A program made the translations under genes and the position numbers. The notes below the pieces were generated by a model. It made no database searches. It worked only from the letters and a program-made list of their open reading frames with translations, and had not been told where the DNA came from. Positions 34,655 to 43,654 of a DNA stretch of 64,000 bases are shown in pieces. The first letter of the stretch is position 1, and every line of letters begins with the position of its first letter. Source of the stretch: Acidobacteriota bacterium (lineage in GTDB: Bacteria; Acidobacteriota; UBA6911; RPQK01; JAJDTT01); assembly GCA_028874215.1 (NCBI GenBank), contig JAPPLF010000003.1:25813-89812 (forward strand). The letters are read 5' to 3'.

Positions 34655-35908
34655 CTATTGAACCGTTTGTCCGGCTTGGGTCGGAGACGGTTGATCGGCC
34701 TGGATCAGGCCCTGCCGCTCCCAGGCCACGAGATTCTCCTTGATCCGGGCCGCACCCCGGCCTTCCGGAGCGATCTTCAGAAAATGCCGGAACTGTTTCG
34801 CGGCCGACTCGAAGTCCCCCCTGCGGGCCAGGACGGCTCCCCGGATGTAGTGGCTTCCGGACAGGAACCGGGAATCCTGGCTCTCCTGCACCTTGATGGC
34901 CGACGCTTCCGCCGCCTCCATCCGGCCCAGGTTCAGACTGGCCACGGCGTGGTAGTACCGGCACCGCACCATGAAGGGGTTCAACTCCACCACCTTCCCG
35001 CACAGTTCGGAGATCCGCGGCCAGTCGCCGGCGCGGATTTCCATGTCCACCAGCGAGAGATAGGGACGAACGTAATTCTCATCCGCCTCGATGGAGGCTT
35101 CGAAGGCTTGCCGCGCCCCCTCCTGGTCCTGGTGGTCCATCCGGACCAGACCCAGGAGGTGCCAGGCGGTGGCGTACTTGGGGTAGGCTTGGACCGCCTT
35201 CTCCAACTCCTTCCGAACCTTGTCCAGATTCGTCTTTTCTTTTCTCAGTTCCTTTTCGGCCTTGGCGTACGCCTTCCTGGCCTTTCTGGGCGCCGCCAGG
35301 GCGGTGAAGCTCACAGTGGAGCCGACCACGCCCTCCCGCCGTTTGATGGCGATGGCGCCGATGTCGGGACGGTCCAGAGCTCTTCGCAGCCCAAGCTGGA
35401 TCCGGTCCGAGACGAAGCCGGGAAGATTGGCCCTCACCTCGCATCCGGACAGGTCCATCTGATCTCCACCGGCGGTGTACTCGCCTCCCGGGACCCGGGC
35501 AAAGGGGTTCACGTTGTCGGCGTCGTTGCGGGCGACGCTGGCATCGAGGAACGCGGAGCTTGGATTCGGACTCAGGTCGAAGCTGAACTGCCCTCCCTTG
35601 AAGGTATGGACCTGCTGCCGCACCGATGCGTGGCAGACCAGTTCCACCACGATGGTCTCGGGGACCGGGCCCCCATCCTCGGTCACCACCTTGCCGGCGA
35701 GGAACATGGGCCTGGGCATTCTCCGGTCTCGCATCTCTCCGGCCCGCTCGCTCCAGACCTGCTCGGCCGGCCCGTCGACGTTTCTTCCCCCAGGTTGCCG
35801 GCTTGGCCCTTCACGGTCTCCCCGGCCTATGGAATTCTGCTGTCCGGGAAGAAATGAAGTGGCCAGGGCCAGCAGCAAGGAACTTGCAAGGAAAGCTTTT
35901 CGACCCAT
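34655..35908 (-). CDS. Exported carboxypeptidase-like/TPR protein, copy A
   Basis: A 417-residue paralogue of the protein at 33426-34631, same order: signal peptide, regulatory-like beta domain (FLAGKVVTEDGGPVPETIVVELVC, MDLSGCEVRANLPGF), the shared GSTVSFTALAAPRKARKAYAKA linker, a lysine-rich coiled segment, then TPRs (AVQAYPKYATAWHLLGLVRMDHQDQEGARQAF). The two lie head to tail in one probable operon, downstream of a promoter at 35958-35986. Length difference is mostly in the N-terminal linker. Function unknown. Confidence 0.8.
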   Translation of the reverse strand: MGRKAFLASSLLLALATSFLPGQQNSIGRGDREGPSRQPGGRNVDGPAEQVWSERAGEMRDRRMPRPMFLAGKVVTEDGGPVPETIVVELVCHASVRQQVHTFKGGQFSFDLSPNPSSAFLDASVARNDADNVNPFARVPGGEYTAGGDQMDLSGCEVRANLPGFVSDRIQLGLRRALDRPDIGAIAIKRREGVVGSTVSFTALAAPRKARKAYAKAEKELRKEKTNLDKVRKELEKAVQAYPKYATAWHLLGLVRMDHQDQEGARQAFEASIEADENYVRPYLSLVDMEIRAGDWPRISELCGKVVELNPFMVRCRYYHAVASLNLGRMEAAEASAIKVQESQDSRFLSGSHYIRGAVLARRGDFESAAKQFRHFLKIAPEGRGAARIKENLVAWERQGLIQADQPSPTQAGQTVQ

Positions 35909-35957
35909 GAGGCCTCCTGGCGCGGGTGAATGCCTGACTCGGTCTGGGCTTCAAAGA

Positions 35958-35986
35958 GTTATATCACTTGGCACAAAACCGGTCCA
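35958..35986 (-). promoter_or_regulatory. Candidate sigma70 promoter
   Basis: On the minus strand TGGACC (35986-35981) and TATAAC (35963-35958) are 17 bp apart, 50 nt before the ATG at 35908. Confidence 0.45.
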
Positions 35987-36047
35987 TGAAGGCCGGTGGA
36001 GGGGTGAGCAGAGAGCCTGATTTTGGTAATGTGGCGGTCTGACTGTC

Positions 36048-36614
36048 ATGAAAACGTTGGAGTTGAAGAGCGGAGAGATCCAGTCGGCAGGGGCGATCCT
36101 GCGGGCGGTGGAATCCATTTTGGGAAATGAGCAGAAGACTCCCGTCGTGGTCGTTCCGGCCATGGGTCTGACCCGGAAGCAGTTCCTGGAGGCCGGGAGG
36201 AAAGCGGCGGACCAGGACATGGTGGTGGCGACGACGCTGGCCGAGGGACTTCGGACCTACCACATGCAGGTGGCCCGCCAATTGACGTCGGGGACCAACT
36301 GGAGCGAGGCGCTGCGGCGTTTGGGACTCATATTCCAGGACGTGACGGACCTGCTCAAGGGACTCCACCTGTTGGGGGAAGTCAGCCCGCGGGCGGAACT
36401 CGTCGCGACTTTCTACGGCCAGTCCCTGGCGGCGACGATCCTGGCTCATAGCTTGAAGGAGCGGGATCGCGAGGCCCGGGCGCTGGTGGAGAGAAGTTTG
36501 GCCATCCACCCGAACAAGTCCTCGCTGGAGGAACAGGTCGGCGGCCTGTTGGCGGAAGGAACGATACCGGTGTTGCCCCGCGGCTTGGCAAAACGGATTT
36601 CGGAAGGGTCCTAG
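36048..36614 (+). CDS. Truncated aspartokinase-like amino-acid-kinase domain protein
   Basis: A 188-residue protein resembling only the N-terminal part of aspartate kinase. The layout MKTLELKSGEIQSAGAILRAVESI, then VVVVPAMGLTRKQFLEAG, LKGLHLLGEVSPRAELVATFYGQSLAA, and ALVERSLAIHPN... IPVLPRG parallels the aspartokinase N-lobe (K-F-G-G-T/S, S-A-x-G, L-L-x-E-x-S/G-E, PGF). The ATP-binding KFGG lysine-glycine motif is degraded to LKSGEI, and everything after the PGF-like point, including the catalytic second half and ACT domains, is missing. It is therefore probably not a kinase; it could be a decayed gene or a repurposed binding domain. It sits 49 bp before the MauE-like gene. Confidence 0.5.
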   Translation: MKTLELKSGEIQSAGAILRAVESILGNEQKTPVVVVPAMGLTRKQFLEAGRKAADQDMVVATTLAEGLRTYHMQVARQLTSGTNWSEALRRLGLIFQDVTDLLKGLHLLGEVSPRAELVATFYGQSLAATILAHSLKERDREARALVERSLAIHPNKSSLEEQVGGLLAEGTIPVLPRGLAKRISEGS

Positions 36615-36649
36615 CCGGAACCTCTTCGTCGCCAGGTTTGCCGCAAGGG

Positions 36650-36655
36650 TAGAAT
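36650..36655 (+). promoter_or_regulatory. Candidate -10 element TAGAAT
   Basis: GGGTAGAAT ends 8 nt before the ATG at 36664; no Shine-Dalgarno, so a leaderless transcript is inferred. Confidence 0.5.
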
Positions 36656-36663
36656 AACCGCAC

Positions 36664-37557
36664 ATGGACCATAGCCGTTGGAAAAAACATGCCGGAACGG
36701 CCGGGGCGATACTCCTCGGTGTGTGGTTCCTGGTTGCCACCTATGGCAAGGGCTGGAACCCTGACGACTTCGGCGCCTTCATCGATCGGATCCGGCAGGA
36801 AGAACTGGACTTCCTTTTCACCGCCGTTCAGGTGGCGCTGATCGCCCTGGCCCTTCAGGCGGGATTGGGGACGGCGTTGCTGTTGGGAGTTCGCCACCTC
36901 GTCGTCCTGCTGCCGACCGCGGCCTTGGTGATCTTCCTTATCTTCCTCAACGGACGCGACTATTGGCTCGTCTCCCAGGGACTGAGGGAACCGGGAAGTT
37001 GCGGCTGCTTCGGGTCCCTGATCGAGCGCACTCCCGCGGAGGCGTTCTGGCAGGATCTACTGTTCATGGTTCCTATGACCCTGCTTTGTTTCTGGAGGCG
37101 GCGCAAATCAGCAGGAATTCCGAAAAGGCGACTCGGCTTGGCGCTGCTGGCGGCTCTCGGGGCCTCCATCTGGGCCTACAGGAGCGCGGACATCGAGTTT
37201 ATCGAGGCGGCCCATCGGCTGGGCTCACTGGGAGAAACCTCCCGGTTCGTGCCCAGTTCGAGCTACTCTCTGACCATCGACGGCCAACCCGAAGAACGAG
37301 CCCGGATCTATGAATCGGAAGGGGCCAGCGGATTTCTGATTCAGGCGCCCGGCCTGGACGGACCGCTCCTGATGGACCTTCGCAACAGCACCGTCCGCAG
37401 AATCGATCCGGCTTTGGTCCGGACCGTTTCCGGCGAAGCATTGGAATTGACGGAGTCTCCCCGAAAAGGCGAAGAGACACCATTCTCGCCGGGAACTGGT
37501 GGTGTCCGCTTCGAGTTGGGGGGAAAGACGTTCACGCTGGGACCACCTGCCCGGTAG
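36664..37557 (+). CDS. MauE/DoxX-like redox-associated membrane protein
   Basis: A 297-residue protein with about four to five membrane helices in the first 165 residues (AGAILLGVWFLVATYG, FTAVQVALIALALQAGLG, HLVVLLPTAALVIFLIF) and the extracytoplasmic or loop motif GSCGCFG (Cys113, Cys115) shared with MauE-type proteins linked to disulfide formation. The C-terminal 110 residues are soluble and unrecognised. MauE-like proteins typically act with thioredoxin-like or PQQ/TTQ maturation partners; the nearest redoxin gene in the window is at 43655. It converges with the desaturase gene. Confidence 0.72.
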   Translation: MDHSRWKKHAGTAGAILLGVWFLVATYGKGWNPDDFGAFIDRIRQEELDFLFTAVQVALIALALQAGLGTALLLGVRHLVVLLPTAALVIFLIFLNGRDYWLVSQGLREPGSCGCFGSLIERTPAEAFWQDLLFMVPMTLLCFWRRRKSAGIPKRRLGLALLAALGASIWAYRSADIEFIEAAHRLGSLGETSRFVPSSSYSLTIDGQPEERARIYESEGASGFLIQAPGLDGPLLMDLRNSTVRRIDPALVRTVSGEALELTESPRKGEETPFSPGTGGVRFELGGKTFTLGPPAR

Positions 37558-37572
37558 CCCCAACGCCGGAGT

Positions 37573-38301
37573 TCACGACGAGGGCTGGCGCTTGAGGTGC
37601 GGCCTGACCTTGCACAGCTTCAACCACTCGAGCAGGCGGATGACGGGCCATGCCGGGTCGATCTCGCTCAAACGAAGACTCAGCTTGGGTGACGACGGGG
37701 CGTGGTGGTGGTTGTTGTGCAGCCCCTCGCCGGCGGTCAGCCACGCCACCCAACGGAGGTTGGTGGCGGTGTTGCGGAAGTTCTTGTAGCCCACGGCGTG
37801 GCAGGCGCCGTTGATCATGCCGTTGAGGAAGACGTAGACGACCGCCTGCAACAGAAACGTCACGATCCCGGCGATGGGTCCCAACAACACGCCCGCCGCC
37901 ACGACGCCCAGAAACAGCCCCAGGTAGCCCTGCCGGTGCATGAAGTCCTCGAACCGGTTGGTGCGGATGTCCCGGGTGTACCGCGCCACGGTCTCCGGGT
38001 TGGCCGCTTCCTTGCGGTAGAGGTAGGCGTTGGTCAGCAAGACCTTCCAGAGGCCCTCCAGCTTGGGGCTGTGGGGGTCGCCATGTTCGTCGGGAAACTG
38101 GTGGTGCTTGCGGTGAACCGCGACCCACTCCCGCGGGTCGATGGCGGTATGCAACCAGAGCCAGAACTGCATGCCCATGGCCACGGCAGGATGCAACTTG
38201 AGGGCATGGTGGGACATGTACCGGTGAAGGTAGATGGTGGTGCAGAGATTGGAAATCTGAACCACCACGGCCAAATAGATGGCCGCATAGAGGAATATCA
38301 T
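37573..38301 (-). CDS. Fatty-acid (acyl-CoA type) desaturase
   Basis: A 242-residue membrane desaturase. The three iron-binding histidine boxes are present: HRYMSH at 26-31, HRKHH at 63-67, and HNNHHH at 195-200. The context [14 protein letters not shown] and [17 protein letters not shown] is typical of delta-9-type acyl-CoA desaturases. It is shorter than the usual 290-350 residues, mostly by lacking N-terminal residues. The ATG at 38301 is preceded by AAAGGACC. It would introduce a cis double bond into membrane lipids using O2. Divergent from the isomerase gene. Confidence 0.88.
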   Translation of the reverse strand: MIFLYAAIYLAVVVQISNLCTTIYLHRYMSHHALKLHPAVAMGMQFWLWLHTAIDPREWVAVHRKHHQFPDEHGDPHSPKLEGLWKVLLTNAYLYRKEAANPETVARYTRDIRTNRFEDFMHRQGYLGLFLGVVAAGVLLGPIAGIVTFLLQAVVYVFLNGMINGACHAVGYKNFRNTATNLRWVAWLTAGEGLHNNHHHAPSSPKLSLRLSEIDPAWPVIRLLEWLKLCKVRPHLKRQPSS

Positions 38302-38449
38302 TTTCAGGTCCTTTCTTCGGACACGGTACTCCCGTGCCGGCGGAGGAAAGTATAGCCAGCCATGGCACGACTCGCAACACGACGAGTGGAGTGCCTCCGC
38401 CATGAAAGGCCGGTTTGGGTGTGCTATTCTCGCGGTTCGGGAGGCGTTT

Positions 38450-39454
38450 ATGGGACGACCGGTCACGTTGTTTACAGGGCAATGGGCGGACCTGGATTTC
38501 GACACCATGTGCCGCAAAGCCAAGGAGTTCGGCTACGACGGCCTGGAGCTGGCCTGCTGGGGAGATCACTTCGAGGTCCATCGGGCGCTGGAAGAGGATT
38601 CCTACTGCCGGAATCACCGGGACACGCTGAACCGGCACGGACTCCAGTGCTACGCCGTGAGCAACCACCTGGTGGGCCAGGCGGTCTGCGACAACATCGA
38701 CGACCGGCACCAGGCCATCCTGCCCCCGTCGGTCTGGGGAGACGGCGACCCGGAGGGAGTTCGCGAAAGAGCCGCCCGGGAGATGGAGAACACGGCCCGT
38801 GCCGCGGCCGAGTTCGGGCTCAAGATCGTCAACGGGTTTACGGGAAGCAGCATCTGGCACCTCCTCTACTCGTTTCCCCCCGTGGACCCTGAAACCATCG
38901 AGCAGGGTTTCCGGGACGTGGGCCGCCGCTGGCTGCCCATCCTCCAGGTATTCCGGGAATGCGGCGTGCGGTTCGGACTGGAGGTCCACCCCACCGAGAT
39001 CGCCTTCGACATCGCCACCACCGAGAAGACCATCGAAGCCGTCGGCGGGCACGAATGCTTCGGCTTCAACTACGACCCCAGCCACCTGGGCTACCAGGGA
39101 GTCGACTATGTGGACTTCATCCGGACCTTCGGGGACCGGATCGTCCACGTCCACATGAAGGACGCGTACTGGTCGCCGTCGCTCACCCGCGTCGGCGTGT
39201 TCGGCGGGCATCTCCCCTTCGGGCACCCGGACCGTTTCTGGAACTTCCGTTCCCTGGGCCGGGGCAGCGTCCGATTCGAAGAAGTGATCCGGGCGCTGAA
39301 CGACATCGGCTACGACGGCCCGCTCTCGGTGGAGTGGGAAGACGCGGGCATGGACCGGGAGCATGGCGCCACCGAGTCCGCCGCTTTCGTCCGATCCATC
39401 GACTTCAAGCCCTCCAGCGTGGCTTTCGATGCCGCCTTTTCCGAGGAGGACTGA
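38450..39454 (+). CDS. Sugar phosphate isomerase/epimerase (AP-endonuclease 2 fold)
   Basis: A 334-residue TIM barrel of the xylose-isomerase-like superfamily. Metal ligands can be traced in [35 protein letters not shown] and [12 protein letters not shown], the usual Glu-Asp-His-Glu set. N-terminal [20 protein letters not shown] is typical of inosose dehydratase/IolE-like members. ATG at 38450 follows GGGAGG by 6 nt. It precedes the PQQ-like propeller gene, ending 49 bp before it, so the two could be co-transcribed. Likely cytoplasmic; substrate unknown. Confidence 0.86.
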   Translation: MGRPVTLFTGQWADLDFDTMCRKAKEFGYDGLELACWGDHFEVHRALEEDSYCRNHRDTLNRHGLQCYAVSNHLVGQAVCDNIDDRHQAILPPSVWGDGDPEGVRERAAREMENTARAAAEFGLKIVNGFTGSSIWHLLYSFPPVDPETIEQGFRDVGRRWLPILQVFRECGVRFGLEVHPTEIAFDIATTEKTIEAVGGHECFGFNYDPSHLGYQGVDYVDFIRTFGDRIVHVHMKDAYWSPSLTRVGVFGGHLPFGHPDRFWNFRSLGRGSVRFEEVIRALNDIGYDGPLSVEWEDAGMDREHGATESAAFVRSIDFKPSSVAFDAAFSEED

Positions 39455-39503
39455 CCGCCCGGATCCCGGGGCCGAGACCGTCGCCGGCCGAACCCGCCAT
39501 ACC

Positions 39504-40715
39504 ATGAACCGCCTCCTCCCCTTCCTGGTCCTCAACGTCAGTCTCCTGCAGGCGGAGGAATGGCCCCAGTTCCGGGGTCCGGCCGGACAGGGCCACTCGC
39601 ACGCAGAAAAACTGCCCCTGAACTGGTCCGAGGAGAAGAACATCCTCTGGAAGGTCCCGGTCCCCGGCTCCGGATGGTCTTCCCCGGTGGTCCGGAGCGG
39701 CCGGATCTGGATGACTTCGGCGCAGGACAAAGGCCGCTCGCTTCGACTAGCCTGTCTGGATCTGGAGACCGGAAAACTGCTTCACGACCTGGAGGTCTTC
39801 CGGCGGGAAGACCCGGGAAGCATCCACTCCAAGAACAGCTATGCGTCTCCCACGGCGTTGCTGGAGGGGGATCGGGTCTACGTCCATTACGGGGCGAACG
39901 GCACGGCCGCAGTGTCCACCGATGGACGAGTGCTCTGGCGCAACCGGTTCGAGTACGAGCACGGCCACGGTCCGGGCGGCTCTCCGGTGCTCTTCGAGGA
40001 CCTGCTCATCGTCGCTTGCGACGGGACCGACGTGCAGTACGTGGCCGCGCTGGACAAGGAGAGCGGACAGGTTCGCTGGAAGACCCAACGGCAAGGATAC
40101 ATGGCCTATGCCACTCCCTTGGTCATCCAGGTGGGGGAGCAGACCCAGGTGGTCAGTCCCGGTGGAAACCAGGTTGGAGCCTACGATCCCCGCAATGGGA
40201 AGGTGATCTGGTGGATCACCCACAACGGATTCTCGGGCGTGCCCCGCCCCGTCTTCGGCCACGATCTGGTTTACGTCATCTCCGGATACATTCGTCCTGT
40301 CCTCTACGCCGTCCGGCCCGGCGGCAGCGGAGACGTCACCGAGAGCCACATCGCCTGGAAGCTCACCCGGGGAGCGCCTCTGAACCCCTCACCGATCCTG
40401 GTGGGGGACGAGTTCTACCTGGTCAGCGACGTGGGCGTGGCGAGCTGCCTGGACGCCAAGACCGGGGAGGTCCATTGGAAACAGCGTCTGCCAGGCCAAT
40501 TCTCCGCCTCGCCCCTCTACGGCGCCGATCGGATCTATTTTCTCAACGAGACCGGGGAGACCTTCGTAGTCAATCCCAGGAAAGCTTTTCGGGAACTGGC
40601 GAGGAACCAGGTCGAGGGCCGGACCCTGGCTTCCCTGGCGGTCGCGGGTGAAACCCTGCTGTTGAGAACCGACACCCACCTGTACCGGATCGAACAGACG
40701 TCGGAAGAGTATTAG
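39504..40715 (+). CDS. Exported PQQ-like beta-propeller protein
   Basis: A 403-residue protein with a short signal peptide (LLPFLVLNVSLLQA) followed by EEWPQFRGPAGQG, the opening of the WPQWRGP family. Blade sequences such as LDLETGKLLHD, LDKESGQVRWKTQ and LDAKTGEVHWKQ recur. It is a distant paralogue of the first gene of the window, slightly shorter. No haem or quinone-dehydrogenase catalytic motif was seen. Its 3' end runs into a hairpin element. Confidence 0.85.
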   Translation: MNRLLPFLVLNVSLLQAEEWPQFRGPAGQGHSHAEKLPLNWSEEKNILWKVPVPGSGWSSPVVRSGRIWMTSAQDKGRSLRLACLDLETGKLLHDLEVFRREDPGSIHSKNSYASPTALLEGDRVYVHYGANGTAAVSTDGRVLWRNRFEYEHGHGPGGSPVLFEDLLIVACDGTDVQYVAALDKESGQVRWKTQRQGYMAYATPLVIQVGEQTQVVSPGGNQVGAYDPRNGKVIWWITHNGFSGVPRPVFGHDLVYVISGYIRPVLYAVRPGGSGDVTESHIAWKLTRGAPLNPSPILVGDEFYLVSDVGVASCLDAKTGEVHWKQRLPGQFSASPLYGADRIYFLNETGETFVVNPRKAFRELARNQVEGRTLASLAVAGETLLLRTDTHLYRIEQTSEEY

Positions 40716-40730
40716 TCGGAGCGGAGCGGA

Positions 40731-40807
40731 GCGGCGGTTTTCCTACCGCCGGTTCTTTGGCCATGCGCGAACGAAGCGGAACCGGGCGACAGGAAAGTCG
40801 CCCCTCC
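40731..40807. repeat. Paired-hairpin element between convergent genes
   Basis: Left hairpin 40733-40750 (GGCGGT/ACCGCC, loop TTTCCT) and right hairpin 40784-40803 (GGGCGAC/GTCGCCC, loop AGGAAA), with GGTTC after the left stem and CCTCC at the right end, as in the elements at 13700, 13785 and 24974. The right stem differs from theirs by compensated pairs. Confidence 0.75.
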
Positions 40808-43635
40808 TAGCGCAATTCCACGGCCGACAGGATGGGCCAGACACCGCCGGCCGGAGAGGTGAAGACGGCCCGGTACTGGGCCCAGCGGCGGGTTCCATCC
40901 AGGCCGGCGATCCCGGTTCCGGACTCCTGGTAGAAGGAGCTGGCGCCGGAGGGCCCGGTCCACTCGGCGGATTCCAGGCCGTCGCGGCTGGACGCGGTGC
41001 GGACCTGGAACTGCAGTCGGGCTCCGTGGGGCTCCTCCCCCTCCCAGATCAGCCGGACGCCGCCGCGTCCGGGTAGTTCCAGCGGCGGCGAGAGGTATTC
41101 CTCCTCCAAGCGCCGGGTGTAGATGTCCCCCGGATCGGTCATCTGGCTGTAGTGGGGACCGAAGCTGGGGATTTCGGTCTTCCGGTCCCGGTGGAACCCT
41201 TCAGGGCCGTTCCAATAGATGTAAGTGTTGATGGAGTGGTCACCGTCTTTCATGTGATTGTGGACCACGATCTCGGGCCAGCCATCCCGGTTCAGGTCCA
41301 CCGTCTGGATGGCGGAGGAGGAATAGGCGGGAAGATCGGTCCGGTTGGTCCGGCTGTAGGCGCCTCCTTCCCCGCCCCAGTAGATGAACACCGGCAGGGT
41401 GCGGGTGCGGCCCGACATGTAGTTGGACAATACCAGGTCCAGGTGTCCGTCCCGGTTCAGGTCGGCGATGCCGCACTCGATGGGCGAGTGACCCTCCAGC
41501 TCCACCTTGTTCTCGAGCGTGGGAACCCCTTCGGCGGTCCCCCAGAGCAGGTAGCTGTTGCCGGTGTAGGTCCGGGTCTCGGGGTCGAAGCTCCCCACCA
41601 GCATGAAATCCAGGTTTCCGTCCGAATTCAGGTCGGCCAGTTCCACGTTGCCGGCCGGCAGCACCCGGCTCCAGCTCCGCTCCGGCGAGTAGCCGTCTTC
41701 GGCGCCCCAGAAGATCTCGTAGATGCCGTACCAGCTCCCGGGGAAGAGCAGGTCCAGATGGCCGTCCCGGTTCAGGTCCGCCACCCGGTTGTTGGTGCAC
41801 CTCTGGTTCTTCAGGGGGAGCGAGGTCCGGCGGGCGTCGGAGTAGCCCTCTTCTCCGCCCCAGTAGACGGTCCCCAGCTTCCGGCCCCGGCCGTGGGTGA
41901 AGACCAGCTCCAGGTAGCCGTCCCGGTTCAGATCAGCGGCGCTGACCCCATGGGCGTTGGCGGCGGCCAGCTCCTGGCGGTTCCCGGGGGAGTAGCCGTC
42001 CCGGCTGCCCCAATAGATCCAACTGTACCCGACGTAGGAGTTGGTGAGGACCAGATCGTTGAAGCCGTCGTCGTTGAGGTCGGCGACGGCGACGGCGTAG
42101 GCGCCGTGGCCCGGCAGGGCCGTGCGGGACGCCGTGGAATAGTAGTGGTGGGGGTTGCCCCAGTAGATGTTGTTCAGGACCTGGCCGGCGTGCTTGCCGC
42201 TCCACCGGTTCACCAGCACCACATCCAGGTTTCCGTCGAGGTTGAGGTCAGCCAGGTTGACGCTGTTGCCGCCGAACCCCTGCAGTTCGGTCCGCATATA
42301 CGGCGCGAAGCCGGTGGAACTTCCCCAGTAGACGTACGAGGGCACGTCGGCGGACTGACCGTCATGGGCGTTGGCGAAGACCAGGTCGAGGTGACCGTCC
42401 CGGTTCAGGTCGCCCGAAGCCACGTCGGCCGGGGCCAGGGTCGGGAGCTGGGACCGCAGTTGCGCCGAGAAGCCCTCTGCCCCGCCCCAGTAGACGTAGG
42501 ACTCGGGCAGCGGCTCCCCGTTCGAGGAGTTGGACACGGCCAGATCCAGGTATCCGTCCCCGTTCAGATCGGCGATGTCCGAGCCGGTGGGAGCGATGGC
42601 GGGAAGGGTCTGGCTGGGAGATGGGACCGGCCCGTCCTTCCCTCCCAAGAACAGGAGGACGTTGCCGTCCCGGGCGCCCTCACCCGACACCGTGACCACC
42701 ACGTCGTCGAAACCGTCCCGATCCAGGTCGCCGGTCCCGATGCTCCCGGGAGGAGCCGTCTCCGCCTCCCACGAGCGGTCAGCGGCGTAGACGCCCTGGC
42801 GGCCAAAAAAGATCTGGACCCCTTTCGATTGAGGGCTGTTGTTGATGAAGATCAGGTCGGGGTCCCCGTCCCCGTTCACGTCGCCGCCGGCCACGTCCCG
42901 GGCGCCGCGGGTGGGAACCAGTCCCGGGCGGTCGGGATCGAAACCGTTGGCGCTGCCCCAGTAGATGTAGGAGGAGAGATCCACCTTGGGCGAAATCTTC
43001 TCAGCTCCCGCTTCCACCCCCTGATTGGCGAAGACCAGGTCCACGTATCCGTCGGAGTTGAGGTCCCGGGCCACGACGCCCGCCGCCCACCGGGTGGGCA
43101 GTTCGGTGCGTCCGACGCGGGAATACCCGTCCCGGCTCCCCCAGTAGACGTACGCCGTCCGGACGCCCGGATAGTTGTGGATGTAGTTGCAGAAGACCAG
43201 ATCGGGGAATCCGTCCCGGTTCAGATCCGCCACCGCCGACCGGCCGCCGCCGAAGGAGGGGAGCCGGGTCACGTGATCGGTCCGGTCCATCAGGCCGTAG
43301 ACCACCTGCGCCAGAGGCCGTTCCCTCCAGAGTTCGGGGAGAAGGGAGCGGGGGCCGTCGGCGCTGCCCCAGTAGACGAGAGCGTCAACCACGCTCATGT
43401 TGTCGTGGGTGTTGCTCAGGACCAGGTCCACGTGTCCGTCCCGGTTCAGATCCCACTGGTTGATGACCTGGACGGTCCCCTTCCTGGAAACGTAGACGTT
43501 CGCCCCTGCGTTCCCCAGGGTCCCCTGGCTGAAGTCCTCGAAGCCGGAATGGCGGATGGCGCCGTCCCTGGCCGGCGAAATTCCCATGAACCCGGACCAA
43601 AGGACACAAAAGACCGCAAGCCCCCGAACTGGCAT
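40807..43635 (-). CDS. Exported FG-GAP/VCBS repeat protein, 14 repeats
   Basis: A 942-residue protein with a signal peptide (AVFCVLWSGFMGISPA). About fourteen repeats carry the calcium-binding D-x-N-x-D-G core: DLNRDGHVDLVLSN, DLNRDGFPDLVFCN, DLNSDGYVDLVFAN and so on, each followed after about 30 residues by YWGS. Fourteen FG-GAP units suggest two seven-bladed integrin-alpha-like propellers. The C-terminal about 110 residues form a separate beta domain. It is probably a large surface or periplasmic protein for adhesion or ligand binding. The redoxin gene lies just upstream (19 bp) on the same strand, suggesting one operon. Confidence 0.85.
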   Translation of the reverse strand: MPVRGLAVFCVLWSGFMGISPARDGAIRHSGFEDFSQGTLGNAGANVYVSRKGTVQVINQWDLNRDGHVDLVLSNTHDNMSVVDALVYWGSADGPRSLLPELWRERPLAQVVYGLMDRTDHVTRLPSFGGGRSAVADLNRDGFPDLVFCNYIHNYPGVRTAYVYWGSRDGYSRVGRTELPTRWAAGVVARDLNSDGYVDLVFANQGVEAGAEKISPKVDLSSYIYWGSANGFDPDRPGLVPTRGARDVAGGDVNGDGDPDLIFINNSPQSKGVQIFFGRQGVYAADRSWEAETAPPGSIGTGDLDRDGFDDVVVTVSGEGARDGNVLLFLGGKDGPVPSPSQTLPAIAPTGSDIADLNGDGYLDLAVSNSSNGEPLPESYVYWGGAEGFSAQLRSQLPTLAPADVASGDLNRDGHLDLVFANAHDGQSADVPSYVYWGSSTGFAPYMRTELQGFGGNSVNLADLNLDGNLDVVLVNRWSGKHAGQVLNNIYWGNPHHYYSTASRTALPGHGAYAVAVADLNDDGFNDLVLTNSYVGYSWIYWGSRDGYSPGNRQELAAANAHGVSAADLNRDGYLELVFTHGRGRKLGTVYWGGEEGYSDARRTSLPLKNQRCTNNRVADLNRDGHLDLLFPGSWYGIYEIFWGAEDGYSPERSWSRVLPAGNVELADLNSDGNLDFMLVGSFDPETRTYTGNSYLLWGTAEGVPTLENKVELEGHSPIECGIADLNRDGHLDLVLSNYMSGRTRTLPVFIYWGGEGGAYSRTNRTDLPAYSSSAIQTVDLNRDGWPEIVVHNHMKDGDHSINTYIYWNGPEGFHRDRKTEIPSFGPHYSQMTDPGDIYTRRLEEEYLSPPLELPGRGGVRLIWEGEEPHGARLQFQVRTASSRDGLESAEWTGPSGASSFYQESGTGIAGLDGTRRWAQYRAVFTSPAGGVWPILSAVELR

Positions 43636-43654
43636 CTCAAAGTTCTCCTATCTG

